Assembly: GCA_024635855.1 (NCBI GenBank)
Contig: JAGXHZ010000107.1
Location: 1-21,164, forward strand
Origin: Sulfuricurvum sp.
GTDB taxonomy: Bacteria > Campylobacterota > Campylobacteria > Campylobacterales > Sulfurimonadaceae
DNA: 21,164 bases
Reading direction: 5' to 3'
This document shows positions 7,622 to 16,128 of the stretch, in pieces. The position numbers were made by a program, and so were the translations under genes. The notes under the pieces were generated by a model, which was not told where the DNA came from, searched no databases, and saw nothing but the letters and a program-made list of their open reading frames with translations. Within the stretch, counting starts at the first letter, position 1. Every line of letters starts with the position of its first letter.

Positions 7622-8065
7622 ATGTCTCAACAATGCCCTTTAATCTTTCGACAAGTAGATGCTACTGTTACACGAATCAATACTTTATTTGTAATAGTTA
7701 GTATTATTGCATTTTTAGCGACCCAGTATTCGATTATATTGATAGTGCTGATTATGGATTTTGCACTTCGACTGTACGGCTACAAACATTTAAGCCCTAT
7801 AAATATCAGTTCACTCTGGATACAGAAAAAAAGCGCGCTTCCGAGTAAAATGGAAGATGCCGGTGCAAAACGTCTCGCAGCATTTTTCGGTGTTGGATTT
7901 ACGATTGCACTTTTGATAAGTTCCTTGGTAGGTGCTGATTTAGTGGGTGCTTTTATCGCCGGAATATTTCTATTTTGTGCGGCATTGGAACTTGTATTTG
8001 GGTTTTGTATTGCGTGCAAGATTTATTATATAGCCAAAAAAGTTTATCCAAAAGGCTTTTTATAA
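7622..8065 (+). CDS. DUF4395 family membrane protein
   Basis: This 147-residue protein fits the DUF4395 family, whose biochemical role is unknown. It starts with the family's N-terminal Cys-Pro (Cys5-Pro6). It has hydrophobic segments at about 19-52, 84-105 and 107-131 and ends the last one with FGFCIACK (Cys129, Cys132), a CXXC pair at the membrane edge. The paired cysteines suggest redox or sulfur/metal chemistry, and family members are often seen near thioredoxin or rhodanese-type genes; both points are inference or recollection. A good ribosome site (TTAGGAGAACACA) precedes the ATG. Its stop overlaps the start of an Rrf2-family regulator by one base, so the two are translated together. 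Confidence 0.8.
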   Translation: MSQQCPLIFRQVDATVTRINTLFVIVSIIAFLATQYSIILIVLIMDFALRLYGYKHLSPINISSLWIQKKSALPSKMEDAGAKRLAAFFGVGFTIALLISSLVGADLVGAFIAGIFLFCAALELVFGFCIACKIYYIAKKVYPKGFL

Positions 8066-8469
8066 TGTCCGCTCTTTCAACAAAAGCTGTTTATGGATTG
8101 GCAGCGATGCACGTTCTCTCGCATGCACCCCACGGCAGATCAATGCAGGTACGTGAAATTTCGGCAATGACTCAAATTTCGCATGGATATTTAGAACAGC
8201 TTCTTTCAATTTTACGCAGAGCCAATCTCGTCATAAGTATTCGCGGTGCATCCGGCGGTTATAAACTGGCCCGTCAGCCGCATGAAATAGAAGTAATAGA
8301 GATTGTTGAAGCGCTTGAAGGACCATTTTACAAGATAGATGGAAATGTGGGTTCTAGTTTGATTTTAGAATACTATTGGAAAGAAGTTGAGGAAAAAATG
8401 CGCGCTCTTTTTGCTTCAAAACTCTCTGATCTTGATCATGCATATCAGCCGCATCACTACGATATTTAA
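8065..8469 (+). CDS. Rrf2 family transcriptional regulator lacking cysteines
   Basis: The start is the ATG at 8065, sharing a base with the preceding stop; a longer reading from 7975 would bury the DUF4395 end and break family alignment. The 134-residue product begins MSALSTKAVYGLAAMHVLS and carries the Rrf2 winged helix-turn-helix (about 10-65; QISHGYLEQLLSILRRANLV). It also has the wing motif IRGASGGYKLAR. IscR, NsrR and RsrR use cysteines in the region after this to hold an iron-sulfur cluster; this protein contains no cysteine at all. It therefore probably senses something else, as CymR does through a protein partner. Its likeliest target is its own operon with DUF4395; that is inference. 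Confidence 0.88.
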   Translation: MSALSTKAVYGLAAMHVLSHAPHGRSMQVREISAMTQISHGYLEQLLSILRRANLVISIRGASGGYKLARQPHEIEVIEIVEALEGPFYKIDGNVGSSLILEYYWKEVEEKMRALFASKLSDLDHAYQPHHYDI

Positions 8470-8478
8470 AAAATAATT

Positions 8479-8718
8479 TTAACGTTTTTTATTTTTTGAC
8501 TCTATAAGACGACGATTTTGCATCATCATAACTTCTAACTCTTTGGCACTTTTCGTTTCAAAGAGCGGCTTGCTGCTCTTAAAAACTTCCGTATAAAAAT
8601 CGGCCAATGTTTTCCCTTTTCGTGTTGCAGGGAGCATTTTGTTTAAAGTATATCGATTAACTTCTGGCGGATCGATAAATTGTGCTAAAAGTGTTTCTCT
8701 CATGTTATTTTTGCTCAT
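8479..8718 (-). CDS. Small conserved-looking protein of unknown function (79 aa)
   Basis: I do not recognise this family. The product is hydrophilic and basic at its end (SKNKKR), probably cytoplasmic, with no signal peptide, membrane helix or cysteine. Its middle, PEVNRYTLNKMLPATRKGKTLADFY, followed by a helical C-terminus, reads like a real folded protein. It sits 56 bases downstream of recO on the same strand and converges on the Rrf2 gene with 9 bases between stops. No ribosome site precedes the ATG at 8718; Met6 at 8703 is an alternative start. A TATAAA -10 lies so close that the message could be nearly leaderless. Confidence 0.6.
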   Translation of the reverse strand: MSKNNMRETLLAQFIDPPEVNRYTLNKMLPATRKGKTLADFYTEVFKSSKPLFETKSAKELEVMMMQNRRLIESKNKKR

Positions 8719-8728
8719 AATAATACTT

Positions 8729-8734
8729 TTTATA
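8729..8734 (-). promoter_or_regulatory. Candidate -10 box for the 79-aa gene
   Basis: Read on the minus strand this is TATAAA, with a TTGTTA about 18 bases upstream. Transcription would start about 4-5 bases before the ATG at 8718, giving a nearly leaderless message, or about 20 bases before the alternative start at 8703. Confidence 0.3.
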
Positions 8735-8774
8735 CATAGTTGTCATTTAACAAGCAAAAAATGTTCCGATATAG

Positions 8775-9392
8775 TTAAAGCCCTTCATTGATAACATGCC
8801 AAAGACGTTCAACTTCAAAATCATCTAAAAAAAGTGTCGAATAATGGTCATACAGCCACGATAAACCTTTGGCATTTATGGAAAGGGTATGCGAACACTC
8901 TTTGTGCGCGGGTAAAAATGCGCGTATGAGGGAGATATCGGAGTCGATAGGATTGTCGCAAAAAAAGCAGTTGAGTTCACGATGTAATCGTCCCTCATGT
9001 TCAAGCAGCTGAATATAGGCTTCGATGGCGAGTCGTTTTGGATTTTGATTTTTCCAATGCTGGGCTGCTGATTCTAAGAGTTGAAAATAAAAACTGCCAA
9101 TTTCATCTGAATGTTGCAGATGCGGATGAAAAAGGGCAATAAACTGTTGCCAAATACGAATACGATTGTATTCACCCATCCACCCAAAACCTAAATGGAG
9201 GACATCCCGCATTCGAGGGATAGAGCTTTTGAGTGATGTTTCGGCTTCAAAATCGATTTTAAAACCTAGATTGATAGGGCTATGGCGTGCTCCATAGAAC
9301 CTGTAAAGGGTTGTTAAGTTTTCCTCGGATATGATAGTAACAATTAAATCTTCGTCTTTTACCCGACTAAGTTTGATGATAAATCCCTGCAT
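8775..9392 (-). CDS. recO: DNA repair protein RecO
   Basis: RecO works with RecR to load RecA onto SSB-coated single-stranded DNA. The 205-residue protein has the shorter Campylobacterota length. The N-terminal OB-fold (about 1-75) begins MQGFIIKLSRVKDEDLIVTI and contains LYRFYGARH. The rest is the helical RecO domain. A probable zinc site is formed by Cys142, Cys145 (NCFFC), His163 and Cys166 (HKEC). Overall similarity is low, as is normal for RecO in this phylum, so the call rests on domain order and the OB-fold opening. It diverges from gltB across a 183-base gap. Its ribosome site is weak. Confidence 0.82.
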   Translation of the reverse strand: MQGFIIKLSRVKDEDLIVTIISEENLTTLYRFYGARHSPINLGFKIDFEAETSLKSSIPRMRDVLHLGFGWMGEYNRIRIWQQFIALFHPHLQHSDEIGSFYFQLLESAAQHWKNQNPKRLAIEAYIQLLEHEGRLHRELNCFFCDNPIDSDISLIRAFLPAHKECSHTLSINAKGLSWLYDHYSTLFLDDFEVERLWHVINEGL

Positions 9393-9575
9393 ATTTTGTT
9401 ACTTCACCGCACATTTGTTTATTTTATTCTCTAAAAGTTCCCTAATTTTAAAACTTTTTAACCTAATTACTGGTAAAATTAAGAAATTTCCATCCTCTTT
9501 AAACTACAAATGTTTAAAAAGAGATTAAATAGAAATAATTTCCGGAATTTTCCGATGACATAAGGTGATTTATCA
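9393..9575. promoter_or_regulatory. Divergent recO/gltB regulatory gap with two dyad elements
   Basis: This is the longest gene-free stretch. A -10-like TAAAAT at 9474-9479 would start gltB transcription near 9486, giving a leader of about 90 bases. The leader then contains an inverted repeat, TTTAAAC (9498-9504) / GTTTAAA (9512-9518) with a 7-base spacer. It also contains a palindrome TTCCGGAA (9540-9547), followed by a second TTTCCG exactly 10 bases after the first. The AAGGTGA ribosome site at 9562-9568 precedes the GTG start. No NtrC or sigma-54 site is visible. Confidence 0.45.
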
Positions 9576-12500
9576 GTGGAATACCAAGATTTATTACGAT
9601 CGTTTAAAGATAACTGCGGATTTGGTTTGATCGCCAATATTAAAAACCGTCCTTCTCATGAGACGCTTGAAAACGCTATTACTGCCTTAGAGCGAATGAT
9701 GCACCGTGGTGCTGTTGCAGCCGATGGCAAGACAGGAGACGGCAGTGGATTGCTTCTTTCCATTCCTCAAGAGTTCATGCGTTCGACTGCGTTGACAAGC
9801 GGTATTGAGTTGCCTGAAATGTACGCCATTGCCGTAGTCTTTACGCGCGATGCTGCTCAATTGGATTTATTGGAACGTACGTGTGCAAATAATGATCTAA
9901 AAGTAGTATTAAAACGTATCGTTCCTCTTGATACCAATGCTTTAGGCGAACAGGCACTTGAGTCTCTTCCTGAAATTTATCATATTTTTATTACTCCTAA
10001 CTCATTGATGGCATCACAACGTTTTGATGCATTGTTGTATTTGAGCCGTAAAGAGACCGAGCATGCACTCGTTGACGATCAGGATTTTTATATCCCTTCT
10101 ATGAGTTCACGTGTCATTTCGTATAAGGGCTTGATTATGCCTACGCATATCAAAGAATTTTATACGGATTTTCAAAACGAGAATTTTAAAATCTCTTTCT
10201 CGCTCTTTCACCAACGCTTTTCGACCAATACCCTTCCTAAATGGCGTTTGGCTCAACCGTTTCGTGCAGTAGCGCACAATGGTGAAATCAATTCCGTTGA
10301 AGCAAACCGTTTTAATGTAGCGGTCAAATCGGAATCGATTAAAAGCGAAGTGTTTACCGACGAAGAGATTGCACGACTTCTTCCTATCTTGCAGCCGCAC
10401 GGTTCTGACAGTGCGAGCGCGGATAATTTCTTTGAATTTTTGATTGCCAATGGGATGGATTTCTTCAAAGCAGCGCGTGCGATTATCCCCGCACCATGGC
10501 AAAATGCACCTCACATGGATCCTCAGTTACGTGCATTTTATGAGTATCACTCAACGGTTTTTGAAGCATGGGACGGACCTGCCGCGTTTTCATTGACCGA
10601 TGGCCGTTACATCGGATGTGTTCTTGACCGTAATGGATTGCGTCCTTCGAAATACATTATTACCCATGATGATACGCTTCTTATCGCGAGTGAGTATGGG
10701 GTTATTGATATTCCCGAAGAGATGATAAAAGAGCGTGGACGTCTTCAATCCGGACAAATGATCGGTTTGGATTTGAAGTTCGGGAAAGTGCTTAAAGATG
10801 AAGATATTAATCAATATCTAAAAACGTCTAACCCGTATATGAACTGGTTGAACGAGCACATGACTTACTTGCAAGAGCACGTAGAGCATCAGTATGAAAC
10901 CAAATGCGACTGTTCGGTTGAAGATTTAGTTGCCCGTCAGCGTTACTTTAACATCACCCAAGAAATCGTTGAGCAAGTGATTGAGCCGATGATGCGTGAC
11001 GGTAAAGAAGCCGTTGGATCAATGGGTGATGATACTCCTCTTGCTGCATTTAGTACCGTTCAACGTAATTTCAGTGATTTTTTCAAACAGCGTTTTGCAC
11101 AGGTAACGAATCCTCCGATTGATCCTATCCGTGAAAAAGTGGTGATGAGTCTCAACACAGGTTTTGGTGAAATACACAATATTTTGGACGAAATCCCAAC
11201 CCATGCCAATCGTTTAAAAGCAATCTCACCGATTATGCTTAAAGAGAAACTCGAAGTACTAAAATCGTTCGGGGATAAAAAATCACCACGCTATCACCCT
11301 TCGTATACGAGTGCAGTGTTTTCCACCTCCTATAAAGGCAGCTTGCGTGAGGCATTAAATACTCTTGTTTCTCAAGTAATTCAAGCCGTTAAAGAAGAGG
11401 GCGTCCGTATTATCGTTCTTGATGACAGCGGATTTGATCGTGAGCATAAAACCATCCCAATGCTGTTGGCAGTCGGTCGTATCAGCAGTGCATTATTAGA
11501 GGCAAAAATACGTCATTTAGGCTCAATCGTGGCATCTACAAGTGAAGTCGTTGACTCTCATGGTGCGGCAACACTGATTGCATACGGTGCGAGTGCGATC
11601 TATCCAAGTCTTTTATTTACAACGATTGCTGCACGGGTCAAGCAAGCCGATGAAAACGAAGAAAATTGTGCTGAAGCATTTAAAGCAGCACACTATGCAC
11701 TTAACGGCGGATTGCTTAAAATTATGTCAAAAATGGGAATTGCAACGATAGCGTCGTATCGCAATTCAGGGCTTTTTGATATTATCGGTTTGAGCCGTGA
11801 GATGGTAGATGAGTGCTTTGGAGATTCACATGCCCTGATTCCGGGATTGAGCTACGAAGATATTGATGAGCGTTTAAATAAAAATCATAAAGAAGCATTT
11901 GAACAAAACGGGTTCAACCGTATTTTTCCTCTAAAAATCGGCGGATTTTACAAATTTTACAACGGTCAAGAGCATCACGATTTTAATCCGGATGTTATTC
12001 ACGCCATTCATCGTGTTTCCAAAAGCGGTAAACGTGAAGATTTTGATCAGCTTAGTGCGTTAATCAATAAACGCGGTCAAAAATTTATCCGTGACTTCTT
12101 CGAATTCCAATCGGATCGTTCAAGCATCGATATTTCAGAAGTTGAGCCAAAAGAGGAAATCTTTAAACGTTTTGCTTCAGCTGCGATGAGTTTGGGGTCT
12201 ATCTCTCCTGAAGCACATGAGTGTCTTGCGGTTGCGATGAACACCATCGGTGCTCAAAGTAACTCAGGTGAGGGCGGAGAAGACTCAGCCCGTTTTGATA
12301 CATTGAAAAACTCAAAAATCAAGCAAGTGGCATCGGGACGTTTTGGGGTAACACCTGCGTATTTACGTTCAGCACAAGAGATTCAGATCAAAGTGGCGCA
12401 AGGGGCAAAACCGGGTGAGGGAGGACAGCTTCCAGGGCATAAAGTTTCTCCTCTGATTGCGCGTTTGCGTCATACGACTCCAGGGGTGACATTGATTTCA

Positions 12501-14012
12501 CCTCCGCCGCATCATGATATTTATTCTATCGAGGATTTGGCACAGCTTATTTTTGATATGAAGCAAGTCAATCCGGCAGCAAAAGTAGCGGTAAAACTCG
12601 TTTCTGCTGCCGGTGTAGGGACGATTGCAGCGGGTGTTGCCAAAGCGTACGCCGATAAAATTGTTATCTCAGGCGGCGATGGCGGTACGGGTGCAGCTCC
12701 GCTTACGTCGATTAAGTTTGCAGGAAATCCATGGGAATTAGGACTTTCAGAAGCGCACAATGCCCTCAAAGTCAATAACCTTCGCGGATTGGTTCATGTT
12801 CAAACCGACGGTGGACTCAAAAGCGGTCAAGATGTCGTGAAAGCAGCATTGCTTGGGGCTGAGAGTTACGCATTCGGTACGGGAGCATTGACGATTATCG
12901 GTTGTAAAATGCTTCGTATTTGTCACGTTAACAAATGTTCCGTCGGAATTGCAACTCAAAACGAGAGTCTGCGTGCCGATTACTTCAAAGGAACCGTTGA
13001 ACAACTCATCAACTACTTCACCTATATGGCAGAAGATGTGCGTCAAATAATGGCAAAACTGGGTTACAAAACAATGGAAGAACTCGTAGGTCGCAGTGAT
13101 TTGCTCCGTATTATTGATACCGATTTCGCCCGCAAGTTCGATTTTAGCAATATTTTACACCGCGAAGAGGGTGTCAATACTTGTCAAGAAGCATCGAATA
13201 AACCATTTGATGACAATGCTTTTGAAATTGATGTTTTGGCAGAAGCGATGGACGCAATCAAAAATCCAGAGCGGCCTGTCCGAATTACACGTGATATTTG
13301 TAACTTAAATCGTAGTTTTGGTGCACGTGTGAGCGGTGAAATTGCTCAATATTATGGCGATAAAGGGCTCAAAGCTGATACCATCAAAATTGATCTAAAA
13401 GGTATTGCAGGTCAAGCATTGGGTGCATTCTTGATTCATGGTGTTACTATCCGTCTTGAGGGTGTAGCGAATGATTACATCGGTAAAGGGATGCATGGCG
13501 GTAAAATCGTCATTAAATCTCGTAATCAAGGGGAAGCATTTGCCGCTGGCGGTAATACGTGTCTTTATGGGGCCACAGGCGGTAAACTCTTTATCGCAGG
13601 TTCAGTCGGAGAGCGTTTTGCGGTTCGTAACTCAGGTGCATTGGCCATCGTCGAGGGGACAGGGGACAACGCGTGTGAGTATATGACAGGGGGAATCGTG
13701 GTCATCTTGGGTCAAACCGGTATCAACTTCGGTGCGGGTATGACGGGCGGTATCGCATTTGTATACGATGAAAATCACAGTTTTGTCGAAAATGTCAATC
13801 GCGAGCTCGTCGATGCTTTGCGTATCGATACTGATGACGGTGACGAAGCGCGTCATTATCTCAAACGTCTGTTAAAAGATTATGCAGCAGAAACACAAAG
13901 TGCAAAAGCACAGGCTCTTCTCAACAATTTCCGTAATGAGATTCGAAATTTCTGGCTAGTTCGACCTAAAAACTTAACCAAATTGCCACTTAATCCTGAT
14001 AAAGGGGACTAA
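9576..14012 (+). CDS. gltB: Glutamate synthase (NADPH) large subunit
   Basis: With GltD this makes two glutamates from glutamine and 2-oxoglutarate, the main nitrogen entry step after glutamine synthetase. The 1478 residues are full length. Cys14 (DNCGFG) becomes the N-terminal nucleophile of the glutamine amidotransferase domain after removal of a 13-residue propeptide. That domain runs to about 430, with FHQRFSTNT and AHNGEIN. A central domain follows to about 750, then the FMN-binding synthase domain (about 790-1180; GEGGEDSARF, SGGDGGTGAAP). The 3Fe-4S cluster cysteines are Cys1110, Cys1116 and Cys1121. A C-terminal GXGXG beta-helix lies at about 1230-1430. The start is GTG at 9576 behind AAGGTGA. 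gltD follows after 5 bases. Confidence 0.97.
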   Translation: MEYQDLLRSFKDNCGFGLIANIKNRPSHETLENAITALERMMHRGAVAADGKTGDGSGLLLSIPQEFMRSTALTSGIELPEMYAIAVVFTRDAAQLDLLERTCANNDLKVVLKRIVPLDTNALGEQALESLPEIYHIFITPNSLMASQRFDALLYLSRKETEHALVDDQDFYIPSMSSRVISYKGLIMPTHIKEFYTDFQNENFKISFSLFHQRFSTNTLPKWRLAQPFRAVAHNGEINSVEANRFNVAVKSESIKSEVFTDEEIARLLPILQPHGSDSASADNFFEFLIANGMDFFKAARAIIPAPWQNAPHMDPQLRAFYEYHSTVFEAWDGPAAFSLTDGRYIGCVLDRNGLRPSKYIITHDDTLLIASEYGVIDIPEEMIKERGRLQSGQMIGLDLKFGKVLKDEDINQYLKTSNPYMNWLNEHMTYLQEHVEHQYETKCDCSVEDLVARQRYFNITQEIVEQVIEPMMRDGKEAVGSMGDDTPLAAFSTVQRNFSDFFKQRFAQVTNPPIDPIREKVVMSLNTGFGEIHNILDEIPTHANRLKAISPIMLKEKLEVLKSFGDKKSPRYHPSYTSAVFSTSYKGSLREALNTLVSQVIQAVKEEGVRIIVLDDSGFDREHKTIPMLLAVGRISSALLEAKIRHLGSIVASTSEVVDSHGAATLIAYGASAIYPSLLFTTIAARVKQADENEENCAEAFKAAHYALNGGLLKIMSKMGIATIASYRNSGLFDIIGLSREMVDECFGDSHALIPGLSYEDIDERLNKNHKEAFEQNGFNRIFPLKIGGFYKFYNGQEHHDFNPDVIHAIHRVSKSGKREDFDQLSALINKRGQKFIRDFFEFQSDRSSIDISEVEPKEEIFKRFASAAMSLGSISPEAHECLAVAMNTIGAQSNSGEGGEDSARFDTLKNSKIKQVASGRFGVTPAYLRSAQEIQIKVAQGAKPGEGGQLPGHKVSPLIARLRHTTPGVTLISPPPHHDIYSIEDLAQLIFDMKQVNPAAKVAVKLVSAAGVGTIAAGVAKAYADKIVISGGDGGTGAAPLTSIKFAGNPWELGLSEAHNALKVNNLRGLVHVQTDGGLKSGQDVVKAALLGAESYAFGTGALTIIGCKMLRICHVNKCSVGIATQNESLRADYFKGTVEQLINYFTYMAEDVRQIMAKLGYKTMEELVGRSDLLRIIDTDFARKFDFSNILHREEGVNTCQEASNKPFDDNAFEIDVLAEAMDAIKNPERPVRITRDICNLNRSFGARVSGEIAQYYGDKGLKADTIKIDLKGIAGQALGAFLIHGVTIRLEGVANDYIGKGMHGGKIVIKSRNQGEAFAAGGNTCLYGATGGKLFIAGSVGERFAVRNSGALAIVEGTGDNACEYMTGGIVVILGQTGINFGAGMTGGIAFVYDENHSFVENVNRELVDALRIDTDDGDEARHYLKRLLKDYAAETQSAKAQALLNNFRNEIRNFWLVRPKNLTKLPLNPDKGD

Positions 14013-14017
14013 CACTT

Positions 14018-15400
14018 ATGAGAGAATTTTTAACCATTGAACGTATCGACCCTATTAAGCGCGGAGTTGTACAACGACTCAAAGATTTTAGTGAAATTTA
14101 TGAGCCGGTTGAACAGCACGAAGCTGCATCACAAAGTGATCGTTGTATCCAATGCGGTGATCCGTTTTGTCTCAATAAATGCCCATTGCACAACTACATC
14201 CCTCAGTGGCTCAAAGCGGTTGCTGAAAAAGATTTAAAATTTGCATTTAACCTCTCAAACGAGCCTTCGCCGTTTCCCGAAGTCATGGGGCGTATTTGTC
14301 CTCATGATCGCCTTTGTGAGGGAGATTGTACCCTTAATGACGGACATGGAGCGATTACGATCGGTTCGGTTGAGACGTTTATCAACGAAGAAGGGTTTAA
14401 GCATGGTCTTAAACCCTTCTTTCCGGGGATTACTACGGATAAAAAAGTAGCTATCATAGGTTCTGGTCCTGCGGGTCTTTCTGCCGCAACGTATTTATTG
14501 CGTTCGGGTATTTCGGTTACCATGTATGAGCGCAGCGATCGCGCTGGCGGATTGTTGACGTACGGTATTCCGGGGTTTAAGCTCGATAAAAAAATCGTTG
14601 ATCGTCGTGTCGGATTTCTCGTAGAAGCGGGTTTAAAAATTGTGTTTGATTGCGAAGTAGGCAAAGACGCAGAGTTTGATGGTATTGCGGATCAATACGA
14701 TGCGGTCTTTATCGGTATCGGTGCAACCAAATCAAAAGGTGCAAAAATCGCAGGTGAAAATGCATCCAATGTTTATCCAGCAATGCAGTATCTAACCGCC
14801 ATACAGCGTAAAAACTTTGCCGTTACGTACGATAAGAAGTTTGATTTCAAAGATTTGGAAGTCGTTGTTATCGGAGGAGGGGACACGGCAATGGACTGTG
14901 TTCGTACCGCTAAACGCGAAGGTGCTAAAAATGTAACGTGTTTATACCGCCGTGATGCGCACAATATGCCGGGATCCCAAAAAGAGTATAAGAATGCCGT
15001 TGAAGAAGGGGTAGAATTTGTGTTTCACGCCTCTCCGAAAGAGGTTATTTTGGGAGATAACGGCAAAGCAATCGCGGTTCGCATGATAAAAACTGTTTTA
15101 GGGGCAAAAGACGAGAGCGGTCGCCAAAAAATGGAAGAGATCAAAGGGGGAGATTTTAATATCAATGCAGATGTCGTCATTATGGCGCTTGGATTTGACC
15201 CGGCGGTTCCAAGCTTTTTGGCTGAAAACGGTATTGCTGTTAATAACTGGGGCGGCATTGTGATTGATTCCGAGTATCAAACGACAACGGCAGGTATTTA
15301 CGCTGGCGGTGACTGTTACCGTGGTGCGGATTTAGTTGTCACAGCGGCATACGACGGACGTGAAGCGGCACGCGCAATTGCAAAGTCTCTGTTGAATTAA
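14018..15400 (+). CDS. gltD: Glutamate synthase (NADPH) small subunit
   Basis: GltD takes electrons from NADPH through FAD and iron-sulfur clusters and passes them to GltB. The 460-residue protein has the usual N-terminal cluster domain: Cys43, Cys46, Cys51 and Cys55 (CIQCGDPFCLNKC), then Cys94, Cys100 and Cys104. The FAD-binding loop is IIGSGPAGLSAA (about 146-157), followed by GGLLTYGIPGFKL. The NADPH-binding loop is VVIGGGDTAMDC (about 286-297). The C-terminal GIYAGGD closes the FAD site. AAAGGGGA lies within the end of gltB as ribosome site. The TAA and the next ATG share one base. I see nothing missing or unusual. Confidence 0.97.
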   Translation: MREFLTIERIDPIKRGVVQRLKDFSEIYEPVEQHEAASQSDRCIQCGDPFCLNKCPLHNYIPQWLKAVAEKDLKFAFNLSNEPSPFPEVMGRICPHDRLCEGDCTLNDGHGAITIGSVETFINEEGFKHGLKPFFPGITTDKKVAIIGSGPAGLSAATYLLRSGISVTMYERSDRAGGLLTYGIPGFKLDKKIVDRRVGFLVEAGLKIVFDCEVGKDAEFDGIADQYDAVFIGIGATKSKGAKIAGENASNVYPAMQYLTAIQRKNFAVTYDKKFDFKDLEVVVIGGGDTAMDCVRTAKREGAKNVTCLYRRDAHNMPGSQKEYKNAVEEGVEFVFHASPKEVILGDNGKAIAVRMIKTVLGAKDESGRQKMEEIKGGDFNINADVVIMALGFDPAVPSFLAENGIAVNNWGGIVIDSEYQTTTAGIYAGGDCYRGADLVVTAAYDGREAARAIAKSLLN

Positions 15401-16128
15401 TGAGTACTTTTATCGATGCAGTGATTCTTTCACTCCTCGAAGTACGTGAGCATATAGGATCAAAGGATAAAACTCTTTTTGAATCGTATTCTCTTGGTGA
15501 AGGCGGTGATATAAGCAGTGGTTTTGATCTTGCGGCTGAGTCCATTCTTTTTAAACATCTTAAGGCTTTTGGATCTTTTTATTCCGAAGAGAGCGGTTGG
15601 ATGTCCCCGCAAAGTGATGTAAATATTATCACGGACCCTATCGACGGCAGTGATAATTTTTCCTCTTCATTCCCCTATTACGGTGTTTCTATTGCTCGAG
15701 AAGTAGAAGGTAAAACAACGGATGGAATCGTATGCAATCTTGTAAACGGGGATGTTTTTGTTCGCACACGCAGTGAATATTATCGATGCACTTTAGAAGC
15801 ACCAACTCTTAAATCACCTCTCCTCCCATCGCAAAATCCCAAAATAGGTCTTTTTGAAAAATCGTATGAACATCCTGATCTCATTAAGATTTTGATAGGT
15901 GAAAAATTTAAATTTCGTTCTCCGGGAGCATTAGCCCTCTCGCTTGCATACGCGCCCTTAGTGAAATATGTGCTATTTTTAGGTACAATGAGAAAGTTTG
16001 ATATCCAAGCCGGCTTGTATTTAAGCCAACACCTTTATGGCTTTAGTGATGAGAGATACATCCTTTTAAGTTCTGATAAAGAAGTGTTTGAGCGGATACG
16101 TTTGATTGTAGAAAAGGAGTATTTTTGA
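15400..16128 (+). CDS. Inositol monophosphatase family phosphatase (possibly CysQ/nucleotidase-like)
   Basis: This is a lithium-sensitive-type metal-dependent phosphomonoesterase of 242 residues. The conserved metal-site motifs are visible: Glu63/Glu64 in FYSEESGW, Asp79 and Asp82 in DPIDGSDNF, and Asp201 in KFDIQAGLYL in place of the usual WDxAAG. Candidate substrates in the family are inositol phosphate, fructose-1,6-bisphosphate and 3'-phosphoadenosine 5'-phosphate; the sequence does not decide. The protein is shorter than E. coli SuhB and CysQ by 5-25 residues. It is overlapped by gltD at its start and by accD (4 bases) at its end. I recall the same neighbour upstream of accD in Campylobacter. 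Confidence 0.85.
   Translation: MSTFIDAVILSLLEVREHIGSKDKTLFESYSLGEGGDISSGFDLAAESILFKHLKAFGSFYSEESGWMSPQSDVNIITDPIDGSDNFSSSFPYYGVSIAREVEGKTTDGIVCNLVNGDVFVRTRSEYYRCTLEAPTLKSPLLPSQNPKIGLFEKSYEHPDLIKILIGEKFKFRSPGALALSLAYAPLVKYVLFLGTMRKFDIQAGLYLSQHLYGFSDERYILLSSDKEVFERIRLIVEKEYF

Noticed and set aside
7975..8064. 30-codon N-terminal extension of the Rrf2 regulator
   Set aside because: It overlaps the end of the DUF4395 gene in another frame, is Cys-rich nonsense, and the ATG at 8065 gives the standard Rrf2 start.
8466..8482. AT-rich stretch between the convergent Rrf2 and 79-aa genes as a bidirectional terminator
   Set aside because: I found no stem of useful length; only A/T runs are present.
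10107..10514. Antisense reading frame of 135 codons within gltB, and several similar ones elsewhere
   Set aside because: They are shadows of strongly supported genes, lack ribosome sites, and give low-complexity or Cys/Arg-rich proteins without recognisable motifs.
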